From contig CAKMVZ010000001.1 of the NCBI GenBank assembly GCA_928721915.1, positions 62,001 through 126,000 on the forward strand: a stretch of 64,000 bases of DNA, given 5' to 3'. Made by a program: the position numbers and the translations under genes. The stretch comes from an uncultured Clostridia bacterium (lineage in GTDB: Bacteria; Bacillota; Clostridia; TANB77; CAG-508). Positions 11,717 to 22,583 of this stretch are shown here, piece by piece (positions within the stretch are counted from its first letter, which is position 1; the number at the start of each line of letters is the position of its first letter). The notes below the pieces were generated by a model, which saw nothing but the letters and a program-made list of their open reading frames with translations, was not told where the DNA came from and made no database searches.

Positions 11717-12787
11717 ATGCGACATTCCGAACAAAATATGGAACAGAAGCCATATAAAATTATTGCAGTCGATGATGAAAGAGGTATAATCGACTCTCTA
11801 TCCGTATTTTTAAAACGTTCAGGTTATCAATTAACAGGAATAACTGATCCATTAGAAGCAATTGAAAGAGTTAGAAATGAACATTTTGATTTAATGTTGC
11901 TTGATTTTATTATGACACCTATTCATGGAGATAAAGTAGTTGAAGAAATTAGAAAATTTAATCAAAGCTTATACATATTACTACTTACAGGTCATAAAGA
12001 TTTAGCTCCACCTTTAGAGACAATTCGAAAATTATCAATTCAAGGATATTGTGAAAAAAGTGATAAATTTGACCAATTATTATTATTAATTGAATCAGCA
12101 ATAAAATCTATTGAGCAGATGAGAATAATAAATAAAATAAATGAAGAACTTAAACAGTCTAAGGAAGATTTAGAAAAAGCATATTTAGAAAGTATCCAAA
12201 CTTTAAGATATACTGTTGAAGCAAAAGATCCTTATACTAGAGGTCATTCAGACAGAGTATCTGGTTATTCCGTTTTAATTGGAAAACATATGGGACTTTC
12301 TCAAGAAGATTTAAGAACTCTTGAAATTGGTGGACTTTTCCACGATATTGGAAAAATTGGAGTTCCAGACACTATTTTATTAAAAGATACAAAATTAACA
12401 GATGAAGAATATAGTGAAATAAAAAATCATCCTGCTATTGGAAAACATATTTTATCTAATGCTACAATTTTTCAAGATGTTTTACCAATTGTTTACCATC
12501 ATCATGAAAGATATGATGGCCATGGATATCCTGGTAAATTAAAAGGTGAAGAAATTCCACTTTTAGCTAGAATTACTGCAGTTGCTGATACTTTTGATGC
12601 AATGACTTCAAAACGTTCATATAGAGATGCACTTCCTCTAGAAAAAGTAAGAGCAGAAATTGAAAAATGTTCAGGAACACAATTTGACCCTAAAATTGCA
12701 ACAGTATTTTTAGACATTTTAGATAATCATTATGATGAAATATTAGAAATACAAACTAAATTTAGTTCACAAGGAGGACTATTATGA
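11717..12787 (+). CDS. Response regulator with HD-GYP cyclic-di-GMP phosphodiesterase domain
   Basis: A protein of 356 residues. A receiver domain covers about residues 12-130, with the acidic pair in AVDDE and the acceptor aspartate in LMLLDF. After a short coiled coil comes an HD-GYP domain with HDIGKIG, HHHERYDGHGYP and the C-terminal FDAMTSKRSYR segment. HD-GYP proteins hydrolyse cyclic-di-GMP to GMP, so the two kinases upstream probably control cyclic-di-GMP level or another HD-GYP output. Ribosome site AAAGGAGG at 11700. The stop overlaps the next start as ATGA, which implies translational coupling. Confidence 0.92.
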   Translation: MRHSEQNMEQKPYKIIAVDDERGIIDSLSVFLKRSGYQLTGITDPLEAIERVRNEHFDLMLLDFIMTPIHGDKVVEEIRKFNQSLYILLLTGHKDLAPPLETIRKLSIQGYCEKSDKFDQLLLLIESAIKSIEQMRIINKINEELKQSKEDLEKAYLESIQTLRYTVEAKDPYTRGHSDRVSGYSVLIGKHMGLSQEDLRTLEIGGLFHDIGKIGVPDTILLKDTKLTDEEYSEIKNHPAIGKHILSNATIFQDVLPIVYHHHERYDGHGYPGKLKGEEIPLLARITAVADTFDAMTSKRSYRDALPLEKVRAEIEKCSGTQFDPKIATVFLDILDNHYDEILEIQTKFSSQGGLL

Positions 12788-13569
12788 CAATCTCAGAAAT
12801 AAAAAAATCTGCTAAACTTAATTTAAAAGGTAATTATTTTAGATGTTCATCCTCATGTTTACTATATTTTATAATCATAATGATATTAGCTTATATTATA
12901 AATATTCTAAAAATTAAACTTGATAATCATATTATTCCTTTAACGATTTTTAGAACAATTTTTGGAATAATTTCATTAGTATTATCTTATGGACTAATTG
13001 CAAATGTTCTAAACCTATCACAAAATAAAACAAAATCCATAACAAAATTTATGGATATGTCTATACTTAATTTTAGCAGATATACAAAAGTTATTCTTCA
13101 AGTTTTACTTAGAATTTTTATACCATTATTCATATTTTTCTTATGCTTATTTTATTTATGTGTTACATTTATTGCCAAAATTAACAAAACCAATTTTTTG
13201 TGTTTTTATGGAGACTTACTACCACTAGCAATTATTATTTGTGTTTTAAGTTTATGTATATTAATATATTTCTTATTAAAATATGTTCTTACAGCTTTTA
13301 TTTGCAATGATGATACAACTTTAAGTTCAAAAGAGGTAGTTCAAAAATCTGCTGAGCTTATGAAAGGGAAAAAATTAAAATATATTTGTTTAATACTATC
13401 TTTCTTTGGATGGATTTTACTAACATCAGTCATTTTATATATTTTTAGCTATTTTGTAGATTTAAGTTTACTTACACCAATAGTTATAGTATTTTATACA
13501 TTAATTAGACCTTATGTAATAGAAAGTGAATCTATATTTTATGAAAGTTTAGGTCAAAAAGAAAATTAA
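12784..13569 (+). CDS. Integral membrane protein, DUF975-like
   Basis: 261 residues with about six hydrophobic segments. The N-terminus (MTISEIKKSAKLNLKGNY) has the look of the DUF975 family, whose function is unknown. Translation is coupled to the HD-GYP gene through the ATGA overlap, so it may belong to the same signalling operon. No catalytic motif is visible. Confidence 0.65.
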   Translation: MTISEIKKSAKLNLKGNYFRCSSSCLLYFIIIMILAYIINILKIKLDNHIIPLTIFRTIFGIISLVLSYGLIANVLNLSQNKTKSITKFMDMSILNFSRYTKVILQVLLRIFIPLFIFFLCLFYLCVTFIAKINKTNFLCFYGDLLPLAIIICVLSLCILIYFLLKYVLTAFICNDDTTLSSKEVVQKSAELMKGKKLKYICLILSFFGWILLTSVILYIFSYFVDLSLLTPIVIVFYTLIRPYVIESESIFYESLGQKEN

Positions 13570-13571
13570 TA

Positions 13572-13617
13572 AAAAAACCCAAATGTTAAAATAATTTTAA
13601 TATTTGGGTTTTTAAAA
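13572..13617 (+). terminator. Bidirectional terminator between convergent operons
   Basis: AACCCAAATRTT-type arms (AAAACCCAAATGTTAAAA against TTTTAATATTTGGGTTTTT) with T runs on both strands, between the membrane protein gene and tex. Confidence 0.7.
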
Positions 13618-13621
13618 TATA

Positions 13622-15772
13622 TTATAACTTCATAGATAAAGATACTTTGTGTTTTTCTTTATCTATATTTATTACTTTTACCTTAATTATATCCCCAACA
13701 GATACAACTTCTGAAGGATTTTTTATAAATCTATCTGACATTTCTGAAATATGAACTAAGCCATCATATTTTACTCCAATATCAACAAAAGCCCCAAAGT
13801 CTATAACATTTCTTACAGTTCCAGTTAAAGTCATTCCTTCAGTTAAATCATCAAATTTTAAAACATCGCTTCTTAAAATTGGTTTTGGCATTGTTTCTCT
13901 TGGATCCCTTCCTGGTTTAGAAATTTCTTCTATAATATCTTTTAAAGTAAGTTCTCCAACATTCAATTCTTCTGACATTTTTTTAATATTAACTGTTTTT
14001 AAGCGTTCTTTTAATTCACTTAAAGTTTCCTTTTCCAAAATGTTTTCCACAGAATATCCCAATTTTGTTAATAACTTTTGAGCAACTTCATAACTTTCTG
14101 GATGAACAGCTGTTACTTCTAATGGATTTTTTCCTCCAAAAATTCTGATAAAACCTGCACATTGCTTATACGCTGTAGGCCCTAATTTTGAAACTTTTAA
14201 AAGTTCTTTTCTTTCTTTTAATTCTCCATGTTCATCTCTATATTTTACAATGTTTTTAGCGATTGTTCCATTTATTCCAGAAACATATGATAATAATGAT
14301 GGTGTTGCAGTATTTACATCAACCCCAACAGAGTTTACAGCATCTTCAACAACCCCAGTTATAGACTCATTTAATCTTTTTTGGTCAACGTCATGTTGAT
14401 ACTGACCTACTCCAATTGATTTAGGGTCAATCTTTACTAATTCTGATAAAGGATCTTGAAGTCTTCTTGCAATTGAAATTGCTCCTCTTAAAGAAACATT
14501 TATATCTGGATATTCTTCACTTGCAAGTTTTGAAGCAGAATAAACTGATGCTCCTGCTTCACTAACAATTGCATAATAAACTTCCTTATCAATTTCTTTT
14601 AACATGTTGGAAACAAATACTTCTGATTCTCGTGAGGCTGTCCCATTTCCAATTGAAATCATATTTACATCATATTTATCAATTAAATCCTTTAAAACCT
14701 TTTTAGCACCTTCTACATCGTTTTGAGGCTCAGTCGGATATACTGTAGTTGTTGCTAAAACTTTTCCTGTTTTATCTATAACTGCAATTTTACAACCTGT
14801 TCTATATGCTGGGTCAAACCCCATAACAACTATGTCTTTAATAGGAGGCTGCATAAGCAATTGTTTTGCATTTTTTCCAAAAACTTTTATAGCTTTTTCT
14901 TCTGCTTTTTCAGTTAAATCATTTCTTATTTCTCTTTCAATTGAAGGTGCAATTAATCTTTTATATGAATCTAAAATTGCACTTTCTAAATAAGAAGCAA
15001 ATTGACTATTTTTATCTTTTATTATTTGTTTTTCTAAATATGCTAATATTTTTTCATCTGGTGTATCTAATTTTACTTTTAAAAATTTCTCTTTTTCTCC
15101 CCTATTTATCGCTAAAATTCTATGACTTGGCATTTTTAAAATTGCTTCACTATAATCATAATACATTTCATATGGTGAATTTTCTTCTTTTGCTTGCTTT
15201 ACTATAATTATAGCCTCTCTAAAATCAAAAGATTTTATTTTCTTTCTATAATCTGCATTATCAGCTATATTTTCAGCAATTATATCTAACGCTCCTTGTA
15301 TAGCATCTTCTACAGTTTCTACTCCTTTTTCTAAATCAACATAAGTTTCTGCAACTTCGTTAATATTTCTTTTTTCAGTTTGTAAATATATAATCTGACT
15401 TAAAGGTTCTAAGCCCTTTTCTTTAGCAATTGTAGCTTTTGTTCTTTTTTTAGGTCTAAATGGTCTATATATATCTTCAAGTTCGGATAAAACCATAGTT
15501 CCAGCTATTTTTATAGTCAATTCATCTGTTAATTTTCCCTGCTCATCAATTAATCTAATAATTTCTTCTTTTCTTTCTTCTAAATTTCTTAAATATTTAA
15601 GTCTTTCATCTAAATTTCTTAAAATTTCATCACTTAAATTTCCAGTAGCTTCTTTTCTATAACGTGCAATAAAAGGAATAGTATTTCCTTCGTCAATTAA
15701 TTTTACTGCAGCTTCTACCTGTGATTCTTTTATATTTAATTCATCAGCAATTTTTTTATATATTTTATTCAT
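13622..15772 (-). CDS. tex: Tex-family S1 RNA-binding transcription accessory protein
   Basis: 716 residues from the ATG at 15772, chosen because GGAGG sits 6-7 bases upstream; an earlier in-frame ATG lacks this. The helical N-terminal region (IPFIARYRKEATGNL) is followed by a YqgF/RNase H-like domain (GFDPAYRTGCKIAVID), helix-hairpin-helix segments (LLSYVSGINGTIAKNIV, KLGPTAYKQCAGFIRI) and a C-terminal S1 domain (TGTVRNVIDFGAFVDIG ... VKVINIDKEKHKVSLSMK). This is the complete Tex order. Tex binds RNA and influences transcription. The start overlaps the stop of the ABC-F gene by 8 bases, so the two are coupled. Confidence 0.96.
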   Translation of the reverse strand: MNKIYKKIADELNIKESQVEAAVKLIDEGNTIPFIARYRKEATGNLSDEILRNLDERLKYLRNLEERKEEIIRLIDEQGKLTDELTIKIAGTMVLSELEDIYRPFRPKKRTKATIAKEKGLEPLSQIIYLQTEKRNINEVAETYVDLEKGVETVEDAIQGALDIIAENIADNADYRKKIKSFDFREAIIIVKQAKEENSPYEMYYDYSEAILKMPSHRILAINRGEKEKFLKVKLDTPDEKILAYLEKQIIKDKNSQFASYLESAILDSYKRLIAPSIEREIRNDLTEKAEEKAIKVFGKNAKQLLMQPPIKDIVVMGFDPAYRTGCKIAVIDKTGKVLATTTVYPTEPQNDVEGAKKVLKDLIDKYDVNMISIGNGTASRESEVFVSNMLKEIDKEVYYAIVSEAGASVYSASKLASEEYPDINVSLRGAISIARRLQDPLSELVKIDPKSIGVGQYQHDVDQKRLNESITGVVEDAVNSVGVDVNTATPSLLSYVSGINGTIAKNIVKYRDEHGELKERKELLKVSKLGPTAYKQCAGFIRIFGGKNPLEVTAVHPESYEVAQKLLTKLGYSVENILEKETLSELKERLKTVNIKKMSEELNVGELTLKDIIEEISKPGRDPRETMPKPILRSDVLKFDDLTEGMTLTGTVRNVIDFGAFVDIGVKYDGLVHISEMSDRFIKNPSEVVSVGDIIKVKVINIDKEKHKVSLSMKL

Positions 15773-17354
15773 TAATTTCCTCCAAGTATTCGTCATAAGT
15801 ACATTCGCGGATTACAATATTTTTACCATCTTTTAAGTCTATAATTTTATTTGCAACCGTTTCAGTTAATTGGTGGTCATGAGACGTAAATAATAAAACT
15901 CCTGGAAATTTTTGAAGTCCTTCATTTAAAGCTGTTATACTTTCCATATCTAAATGATTTGTTGGCTCATCAAATATAAGTAAATTAGCTCCAGAAAGCA
16001 TTAATTTAGATAATACACATCTTACCTTTTCTCCACCAGACAAAACTGTTACATCTTTTAAAGCTTCATCTCCTGAAAATAACATTCTGCCTAAAAATCC
16101 TCTAACATATGTTTCATCAGGGTCTTTTGAATATCCACGAAGCCAATCAACTAATCGCATATTTTCTTTAAATAAATAATTATTATCCTTTGGAAAATAG
16201 TCTTTACTTATTGTAACTCCATAATTAACTTCACCAGAATCTGGTTCTAATTCGCCTGCTAAAATTTGAAATAAAACTGTTTTTGCAAGCTCATTATCAG
16301 CTAAAAATGCAACTTTTTCATCTCTTTTAATTGTAAATGAAATATTATCTAGTAATTTTTCTCCATTTATAGTTTTACTTATATTTTTAACTTCTAATAT
16401 ATCTTTTCCACATTCTCTATCTGGCTTGAAATCAATATATGGATATTTTCTATTTGATGGTTTAATTTCATCTAGTTCAATTTTTTCTAATGATTTTTTT
16501 CTTGATGTAGCTTGTTTTGATTTTGAAGCATTTGCACTAAATCTTGCAATAAAATCTTGAAGTTCTTTAATTTTCTCTTCTTTTTTCTTATTTGCTTCTT
16601 TCATTTGCTTTAATGCTAACTGACTTGATTCATACCAAAAATCATAGTTACCTGGATAAACTTTAATTTTACCAAAATCAACATCTGCAATATGTGTACA
16701 AACTTTATTTAAAAAATATCTATCATGAGAGACAACTATTACTGTATTTTCAAAATCAATTAAAAAATCTTGTAACCAGTTAATTGCCTTTAAATCTAAG
16801 TCATTTGTTGGCTCATCTAATAATAACACATCTGGATTTCCAAATAAAGCTTGAGCAAGCAATACTTTTACTTTATCTTTTGCTTCAATTTCACTCATAT
16901 ATTTATAATGAAGCTCTGTATCAATTCCTAAATCATTTAAAAGTTTAGCTGCGTCTGATTCAGCATTCCAACCATCTAATTCTGCAAATCTTTCTTCTAG
17001 CTTAGCAGCTTTTAAACCATCTTCTTCTGAAAAATCTGGTTTTGAATATATTTTGTCTTTTTCTTTCATTATTCTATAAAGTTCACTGTTTCCCATTATA
17101 ACAGTATCTAAAACTGTATAACCTTCAAAAGCAAAGTGGTCTTGCTTTAAAACTGAAAGTCTTTCACCTTTATCTAAAATAACCTCTCCTTTGCTTGGCT
17201 CAATTTCTTTTGAAAGTACTTTCAAAAATGTAGATTTTCCAGCACCATTAGCTCCAATTAAACCATAACAATTGCCTTTTGTAAATTTAATATTAACATC
17301 CTCAAAAAGGACTCTTTTTCCAAAACGTACAGTAACTCCGTTTGAAATTAACAT
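15765..17354 (-). CDS. ABC-F family ATPase (YbiT-like), ribosome-associated type
   Basis: 529 residues from the ATG at 17354 (AAAGGAGAGGAG upstream). Two nucleotide-binding domains without membrane segments are joined by a charged linker (near 250-300, rich in K, E and A), as in ABC-F translation factors. The first has Walker A GANGAGKS and Walker B VLLLDEPTNDLD, but its signature is SEIEAKDKVKV instead of LSGGQ. The second has a good signature (LSGGEKVRC) and Walker B (LLIFDEPTNHLD), but its Walker A position reads ADNELAKT, lacking the usual glycines. The complementary degeneracy suggests one composite ATP site dominates. Exact subfamily and any antibiotic role are unassigned. Confidence 0.88.
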   Translation of the reverse strand: MLISNGVTVRFGKRVLFEDVNIKFTKGNCYGLIGANGAGKSTFLKVLSKEIEPSKGEVILDKGERLSVLKQDHFAFEGYTVLDTVIMGNSELYRIMKEKDKIYSKPDFSEEDGLKAAKLEERFAELDGWNAESDAAKLLNDLGIDTELHYKYMSEIEAKDKVKVLLAQALFGNPDVLLLDEPTNDLDLKAINWLQDFLIDFENTVIVVSHDRYFLNKVCTHIADVDFGKIKVYPGNYDFWYESSQLALKQMKEANKKKEEKIKELQDFIARFSANASKSKQATSRKKSLEKIELDEIKPSNRKYPYIDFKPDRECGKDILEVKNISKTINGEKLLDNISFTIKRDEKVAFLADNELAKTVLFQILAGELEPDSGEVNYGVTISKDYFPKDNNYLFKENMRLVDWLRGYSKDPDETYVRGFLGRMLFSGDEALKDVTVLSGGEKVRCVLSKLMLSGANLLIFDEPTNHLDMESITALNEGLQKFPGVLLFTSHDHQLTETVANKIIDLKDGKNIVIRECTYDEYLEEINE

Positions 17355-17391
17355 TTTTATATACTCCTCTCCTTTATTTATAAGCAAAATT

Positions 17392-19705
17392 TTAAAGTAT
17401 CTCTAAACCAGCAAATTTTGCCATTAAACGTTTATGTCCAACCTTTTCAAAATCTATATCGACTTTTAAGTCCTCTCCTTCTTGTTCAACTTTTGATATT
17501 ATACCATTTCCAAATTTCTTATGAAATACTTTAACACCTGCTTCATATTTTGACAGATCAATTGTAACATCATTTGCTTTTTTATTTAAAGACTGCAAAA
17601 AGCTATCTGCACTTCTAAATTGAAATCCTGTATTAGGTTTTGAAGTAGAATCACTATTTGCAATTTTATATGTAGTAACTGGTGTATTATAATAACTATT
17701 ATTTTTTCCATATTTCCATTCTAATCTTGCTTCTGAATATCTATCCTCTCTATCCCAACTTGATTCATGATTTTCAAAAGCTTCTTCTGCACCTTCTAAC
17801 ATATTTACAGGTATTTCTTTTAAAAACCTTGATGGATTATTATAACTTGTTGAACCAAACATAGTTCTTTGTTTGCTACATGTTAGAAATAATTTTTCTT
17901 TTGCTCTTGTAATTCCAACATATGCTAATCTTCTTTCTTCTTCTAATTCTTTTGGTTCTGAAATTGTTTTATATCCAGGAAAAATTCCTTCTTCCATTCC
18001 AACTAAAAACACAATTGAAAATTCTAGACCTTTTGCACTATGTAATGTCATCAAAGTAACAGTTTCTTCAGATTCTTCCATATTGTCTAAATCAGTGCTT
18101 AAAGTAATTCCTTCTAAAAATTCTTCTAATGAATTATCTGCCATTTCATCTTCAAATTCCATCGCCATTGTTAAAAACTCGTCTAAGTTTTGAATTCTTG
18201 ACTCTGCTTCAACTGAATTTTCATTTTTTAAACTTGATAAATAACCTGTTTTTTGAAGTGTTTGTTTAACTAAATCAGATATTTTTAAGCTATCCTTTTT
18301 ATCTTTTAACTCTTCAATAGTTGAGATAAATTCTTGAGAATTTGCATAAACTCTATTTAAGCCATATTCTGCTGATTTTTTAATAACTTCATACATTGAA
18401 ATTCCATCATTATTTGCTATTTGTTCAACATTTGCTAAACTTGTATTTCCAATTCCTCTTTTAGGTTCATTTATAATTCTCGTTAAACTTAAATTATCAT
18501 TTGTATTTTGTATTAATCTTAAATATGCAATAATATCCTTAATTTCTTTTCTTTCAAAGAATTTTAACCCACCAATTACTTTATATGGAATTTGCTCTCT
18601 AGCTAGTGCTTGCTCAATAACACGAGATTGTGAGTTCATTCTATATAAAACTGCAAAATCTGAATATTTATAATATTCCATACTTTTTAGAGCTTCTATT
18701 TTATTGCAAATAAAATTTGCTTCATCATATTCTGTATCGCCTCGATAAACAAATGGTTTATCTCCTTCTTCATTTCTAGTCCATAATTTTTTTGCATATT
18801 TTGTTTCATTATTTTTTATAACCGCATTAGCAGCATTTAGAATACTTCCTGTACATCTATAATTTTGCTCTAATTTTATAATTTCAGTTCCAGGGAAATC
18901 TTTTTCAAAATTTAAAATATTTGAAATATCAGCTCCTCTAAATGAATAAATTCCTTGGTCATTATCACCAACAACTGTTATATTTCCATATTTTGAAGCA
19001 AATAATGTAACTAATGTAAACTGAGCTTTATTTGTATCTTGATATTCATCTACTAAAACATATTTAAATTTCTCAGAATAATATTCTAAAACATCCGGAT
19101 TTTCCATTAAAATTTTAATTGTAAAATTAATAATATCATCAAAGTCAATTGCATTATTTTCATACAATCTCTTTTGATATATTTTGTATATATCTGCAAT
19201 TTGTTCTTTTCTAAAATCTCCTTTTGCTCTTGCTAAATATTGCTCAGGCTCAATCATTTCATTTTTTGCATTACTTATTTCATATTGAACTGATTTATCT
19301 GTAAAAATTTTATCGTCTAAATTTAAATTTTTTAATATCTGTTTTATTAAAGTTTTTTGATCAGCACTATCAAAAATTACGAATGAAGAATCAAAACCAA
19401 TTCTATCAATGTATTTTCTTAAAACTCTTACACAAATTGAATGAAAAGTTCCAATCCACATATCATCTGCAATATCTCCGGATAAGATTTTTTACTCTTT
19501 CTTTCATTTCATTTGCTGCTTTATTTGTAAAAGTTATTGCCAATATATTCCATGGTTTAATATTCTTTTCATCTATTAAATATGCTATTTTATGGGTTAA
19601 AACTTTAGTTTTTCCACTTCCAGCACCAGCAATTACTAAACATGGGCCTTCAGTTTTAGTAACTGCTTCATATTGTTTATCATTTAATTCATCTAATAAT
19701 CCCAT
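17392..19705 (-). CDS. pcrA: UvrD/PcrA-type ATP-dependent DNA helicase
   Basis: About 770 residues through one +1 site at codon 76. The protein starts MGLLDELNDKQYEAV with the Q motif, then motif I (GAGSGKT), motif Ia (AITFTNKAANEM), LIGDIADDMWIGTFHSICVRVL across the shift, motif II (LVDEYQDTN), motif III (GDNDQGIYSFRGAD), motif IV-V (TLMTLHSAKGLEF) and motif VI (EERRLAYVGITRAKEKL). The C-terminal tail ends with the Tudor-like segment (GVKVFHKKFGNGIISKVE) seen in PcrA of Firmicutes. It is a superfamily 1 3'-5' helicase for repair and replication-transcription conflicts. Unshifted, the essential N-terminal motifs would be separated from the rest. Confidence 0.95.
19478..19480 (-). other. +1 site (ATC CGG A) in pcrA
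   Basis: Codon 76. Skipping C joins VKNLI to GDIADDMWIGTFHS; the unshifted frame stops four codons later. Confidence 0.93.
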
Positions 19706-19875
19706 TATTTTATCCTTCCAAATTAATTTTCAAAAAATAATAGAAAGCTTTTACTTTCTAATTATATGAACTATTGTTTGATTATTATATACTAATTTTC
19801 ATTTTAAGTCAACTAAAATTTAAGTCTTTTTAATATAAATTTTACATATTATTTTTAATTTTTTTTAAAAAAATA

Positions 19876-19904
19876 TTGTATCTTTTTTTTCTATATGATA
19901 TTAT
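19876..19904 (+). promoter_or_regulatory. Promoter-like sequence
   Basis: TTGTAT (19876-19881), 17-base spacer, TATTAT (19899-19904), ahead of the gene at 19940, which has an AAAGGAG ribosome site. Confidence 0.45.
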
Positions 19905-19939
19905 TTTATATATAGAATAATTTACAAAGGAGAAATGAT

Positions 19940-20581
19940 ATGGAGAAAAAACTTATAGATACGAAAACTGCTGTTAAAGCTTTAATAAATGGCTTTATAG
20001 CTTATGGAGTTTTAATAATATTTTTATTTTTGGCTATAGTTGTATTTGTCTCATGGCAAATTAATCAATATAAAGATTATGTAGATTATGATACTCTTAA
20101 ATATAGTCTGCCAATTCTAGCCGCTTTTTTATCATTTTTCTTAGTTAGATTAATTTGTAGATTAAGTACATATGATTTATTTAAAAAATGTCGAGTAAAT
20201 AAAGAAGATGTTGATAAAATTTCTATGAGAATGAATTTATTTTTTATTGGTTGTGTAGTTTTTTCTGTGGTATTAATTTTAATTATATTAACTGTTAGAT
20301 TTAATAATCAAAAGATTAATATAAATCAGTCAAGAGAAATATACTATACTCAATATAGTGAATCATTTGCAGAGTATTTAACTTTAGAAATGATTTCTGA
20401 TTTTCAAATGGATAGGGCTACAACTCTAATTCAAACAATAATTGTTGAATTTGGTTTATTATTTGGTTTATTTGCCCTTACTGGAACTCAGAAAACTTTT
20501 ATTAATAGATATAATTTTGTTGAAAAAACTGATGATAAAAAAACAAATAACAAAGATAAAAAAATAGTAGCTTCAGAATAA
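19940..20581 (+). CDS. Hypothetical membrane protein
   Basis: 213 residues, not recognised. Four hydrophobic segments (about 20-42, 55-75, 100-122 and 170-190) and a short lysine-rich C-terminal tail. A monocistronic unit with its own promoter-like sequence and a terminator at its end. Confidence 0.7.
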   Translation: MEKKLIDTKTAVKALINGFIAYGVLIIFLFLAIVVFVSWQINQYKDYVDYDTLKYSLPILAAFLSFFLVRLICRLSTYDLFKKCRVNKEDVDKISMRMNLFFIGCVVFSVVLILIILTVRFNNQKININQSREIYYTQYSESFAEYLTLEMISDFQMDRATTLIQTIIVEFGLLFGLFALTGTQKTFINRYNFVEKTDDKKTNNKDKKIVASE

Positions 20582-20600
20582 GAAGCTACTATTTTTCCAT
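20566..20600 (+). terminator. Bidirectional intrinsic terminator
   Basis: AGTAGCTTC and GAAGCTACT arms around a 7-base loop, followed by ATTTTT; overlaps the end of the plus-strand gene and serves the converging ABC gene. Confidence 0.75.
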
Positions 20601-22506
20601 TTCTTCTTTATTTTTTATATTAATTCTTTCCATTATTCCTTCTTTTGAAATATGATATCTTTTATCTGCAATATCTTCTGCTAAATCTATTCTATGTGTA
20701 ACTAAAATTAGCATTAAATTATTGTTTTTTGAATATTTTTGTATTAATTCTAACTGTTCTCTAATTAATTTATCCTCAACATTTCCGAACTGGTTCATCT
20801 ACAATTATAACTGATGTACTGTCTTTTATTCTATAGAAAAGTTTTGAAAGCGATAATCTTCTTTGTTGCCCTGTTGAAAATTGCCTAATTTTTTTAGATG
20901 CAATTTCACTTAAAATTCCTTCATTATATAAATTTAATTCTTTTAAAATATTAGTTAAGTTTTCTTTTTCTTCTAAACTTAAATCTTTTAAAGATTTTTT
21001 TCCTGTTATTTGATTTAAAACAGTTCCTTCTTCTCCTAGTTCAGTGCTTGGCTTAAATGATATATACTCTTTTCCTAAATTATCAACTTTTTCTCCATTA
21101 TCTAATTTGATTGGATTTCTATTATTTATATCTCCCCTTTTTAATAATCTTAAAAATGTACTTTTTCCAGCACCGGAATCACCTGTTAGTAAAACTGTTT
21201 CACCTCTTTTGATACTAAACTCTGGAACTTTTATTTTTGTTCCATAATTTATTTTACCAGTTTCATAATCTTTTGTTGGATAAAAATTTCCATCTAAATT
21301 AGTTATTTCAAAAGAATTAAAAAATTTTGTTGCACCTTTTAAAGGATAAACTTTCTCTTTCATTTGTTTTTCTATCTCTTCAACTTGTCCTGCTAAATAT
21401 TTTACTTCATCTTTTAATTCTGAATTATCTTGCATTCTAATAACTGAAGATAAAATGCCGCCCACATATCCTTTTGTTGTACTTAAACTAGACATTGCTT
21501 CTGAAAAAGTTTTTCTATCTAGTTTATCTTTTCCTTTAGATTTAACCACATTAGTTACATACATTCCTGTTACAATTGCTGTTATAATAGATAAAGCTCC
21601 ATCTATTCCAAACTTAATATTTTCTTCTTTATTATGTAATGCCGTTGAATCTTTTGAAAGTTTTTCAATTTCTAATAAAGCATCTTGCTCAGCATTATAA
21701 CTTATTTGTTCATTATTCAAAAGTTCAAAAGCTTTTCTCCCTTCATCATCTCTAATCTTTTTCTCTTCTAAATTTATTTTCTCGGGGAATCTTTTTCCAA
21801 GTAATCTAACAATTGAAACTGCCATAATTCCCGTTGAAACTATACTATAATTAGACTTAATTTTTTTATTTTCACTATTAAATGAACTAATAATCATTCC
21901 TAAAGCACCTAAAACGCTTGTACCAATATCAACATAATTACATACTTCATTATATCTATATCTTACTGAAAGTTCATTATATTTTTCCAGAGTTCTAATG
22001 ACTTCATTTTCAGTCATCGCAATATCAAATTTTATTTTTCTTTCTGCTCCATTTTCATCAATTTCTACTCGTTCATCTTGTTTAATGAGTATACCATCTC
22101 TTGCGGCTTGAGCAATACGATAATTTTTTCTAAGTTCAATAACACGTTCTTTTAAATTACTTTTATCTTGTAAATTATGATCTAATCTTTGCAATGCTAT
22201 ATTTATAGAATCTGAATAATCTACAATTCCTTTTTCTAGAGTATTTACATCTTTATTTTTTCCAGTAAGAATATTTCCTCTAAATACCTCTAAACTATCT
22301 TGTATCATTCTTCTTAAAGCAGTTGTTCCAATTGAAATATCCCTTATATCAGGTGATTTTAATCTTCCTAATTTACTAGCTTTTTTTACATCTCTCTTTT
22401 TATTATTTGCATTCTTATTTGTAGTTTTATTTAAATTATTATTTATAAATTTACTTAAAAGTTTAGGAGCAGTACCTCTTTTTCCATTAAATCTATTTTT
22501 TTCCAT
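20589..22506 (-). CDS. Unusual ABC-type ATPase with N-terminal helical and membrane region
   Basis: About 638 residues through one +1 site (codon 574). Residues 1-190 are charged and helical. Hydrophobic stretches follow near 195-215, 225-240 and 305-325. The ATPase domain (about 400-638) has Walker A TGDSGAGKSTF, a signature-like FSTGQQRRLSL, and Walker B SVIIVDEPVGNVEDK, which exists only after the shift, then a switch histidine in VTHR. The order (membrane part, then ATPase, in one chain) recalls exporter half-transporters, but the membrane part is shorter and its sequence is not one I recognise. The helical N-terminus suggests a cytoplasmic partner or cargo. Confidence 0.7.
20785..20787 (-). 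other. +1 site (GTT CGG A) after ABC Walker B
   Basis: Codon 574. Skipping C gives VDEPVGNVEDK; the unshifted frame ends within three codons. Confidence 0.9.
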
Positions 22507-22583
22507 TACTATATTCTCCTTGTATAATTATACATAATAATTATACTATATTCTTAAAAATTAGTACATAGATTTAAAGAAAT

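Noticed and set aside
17354..17387. Longer N-terminus for the ABC-F protein
   Set aside because: The AAAGGAGAGGAG ribosome site lies inside it and the family starts at the later ATG.
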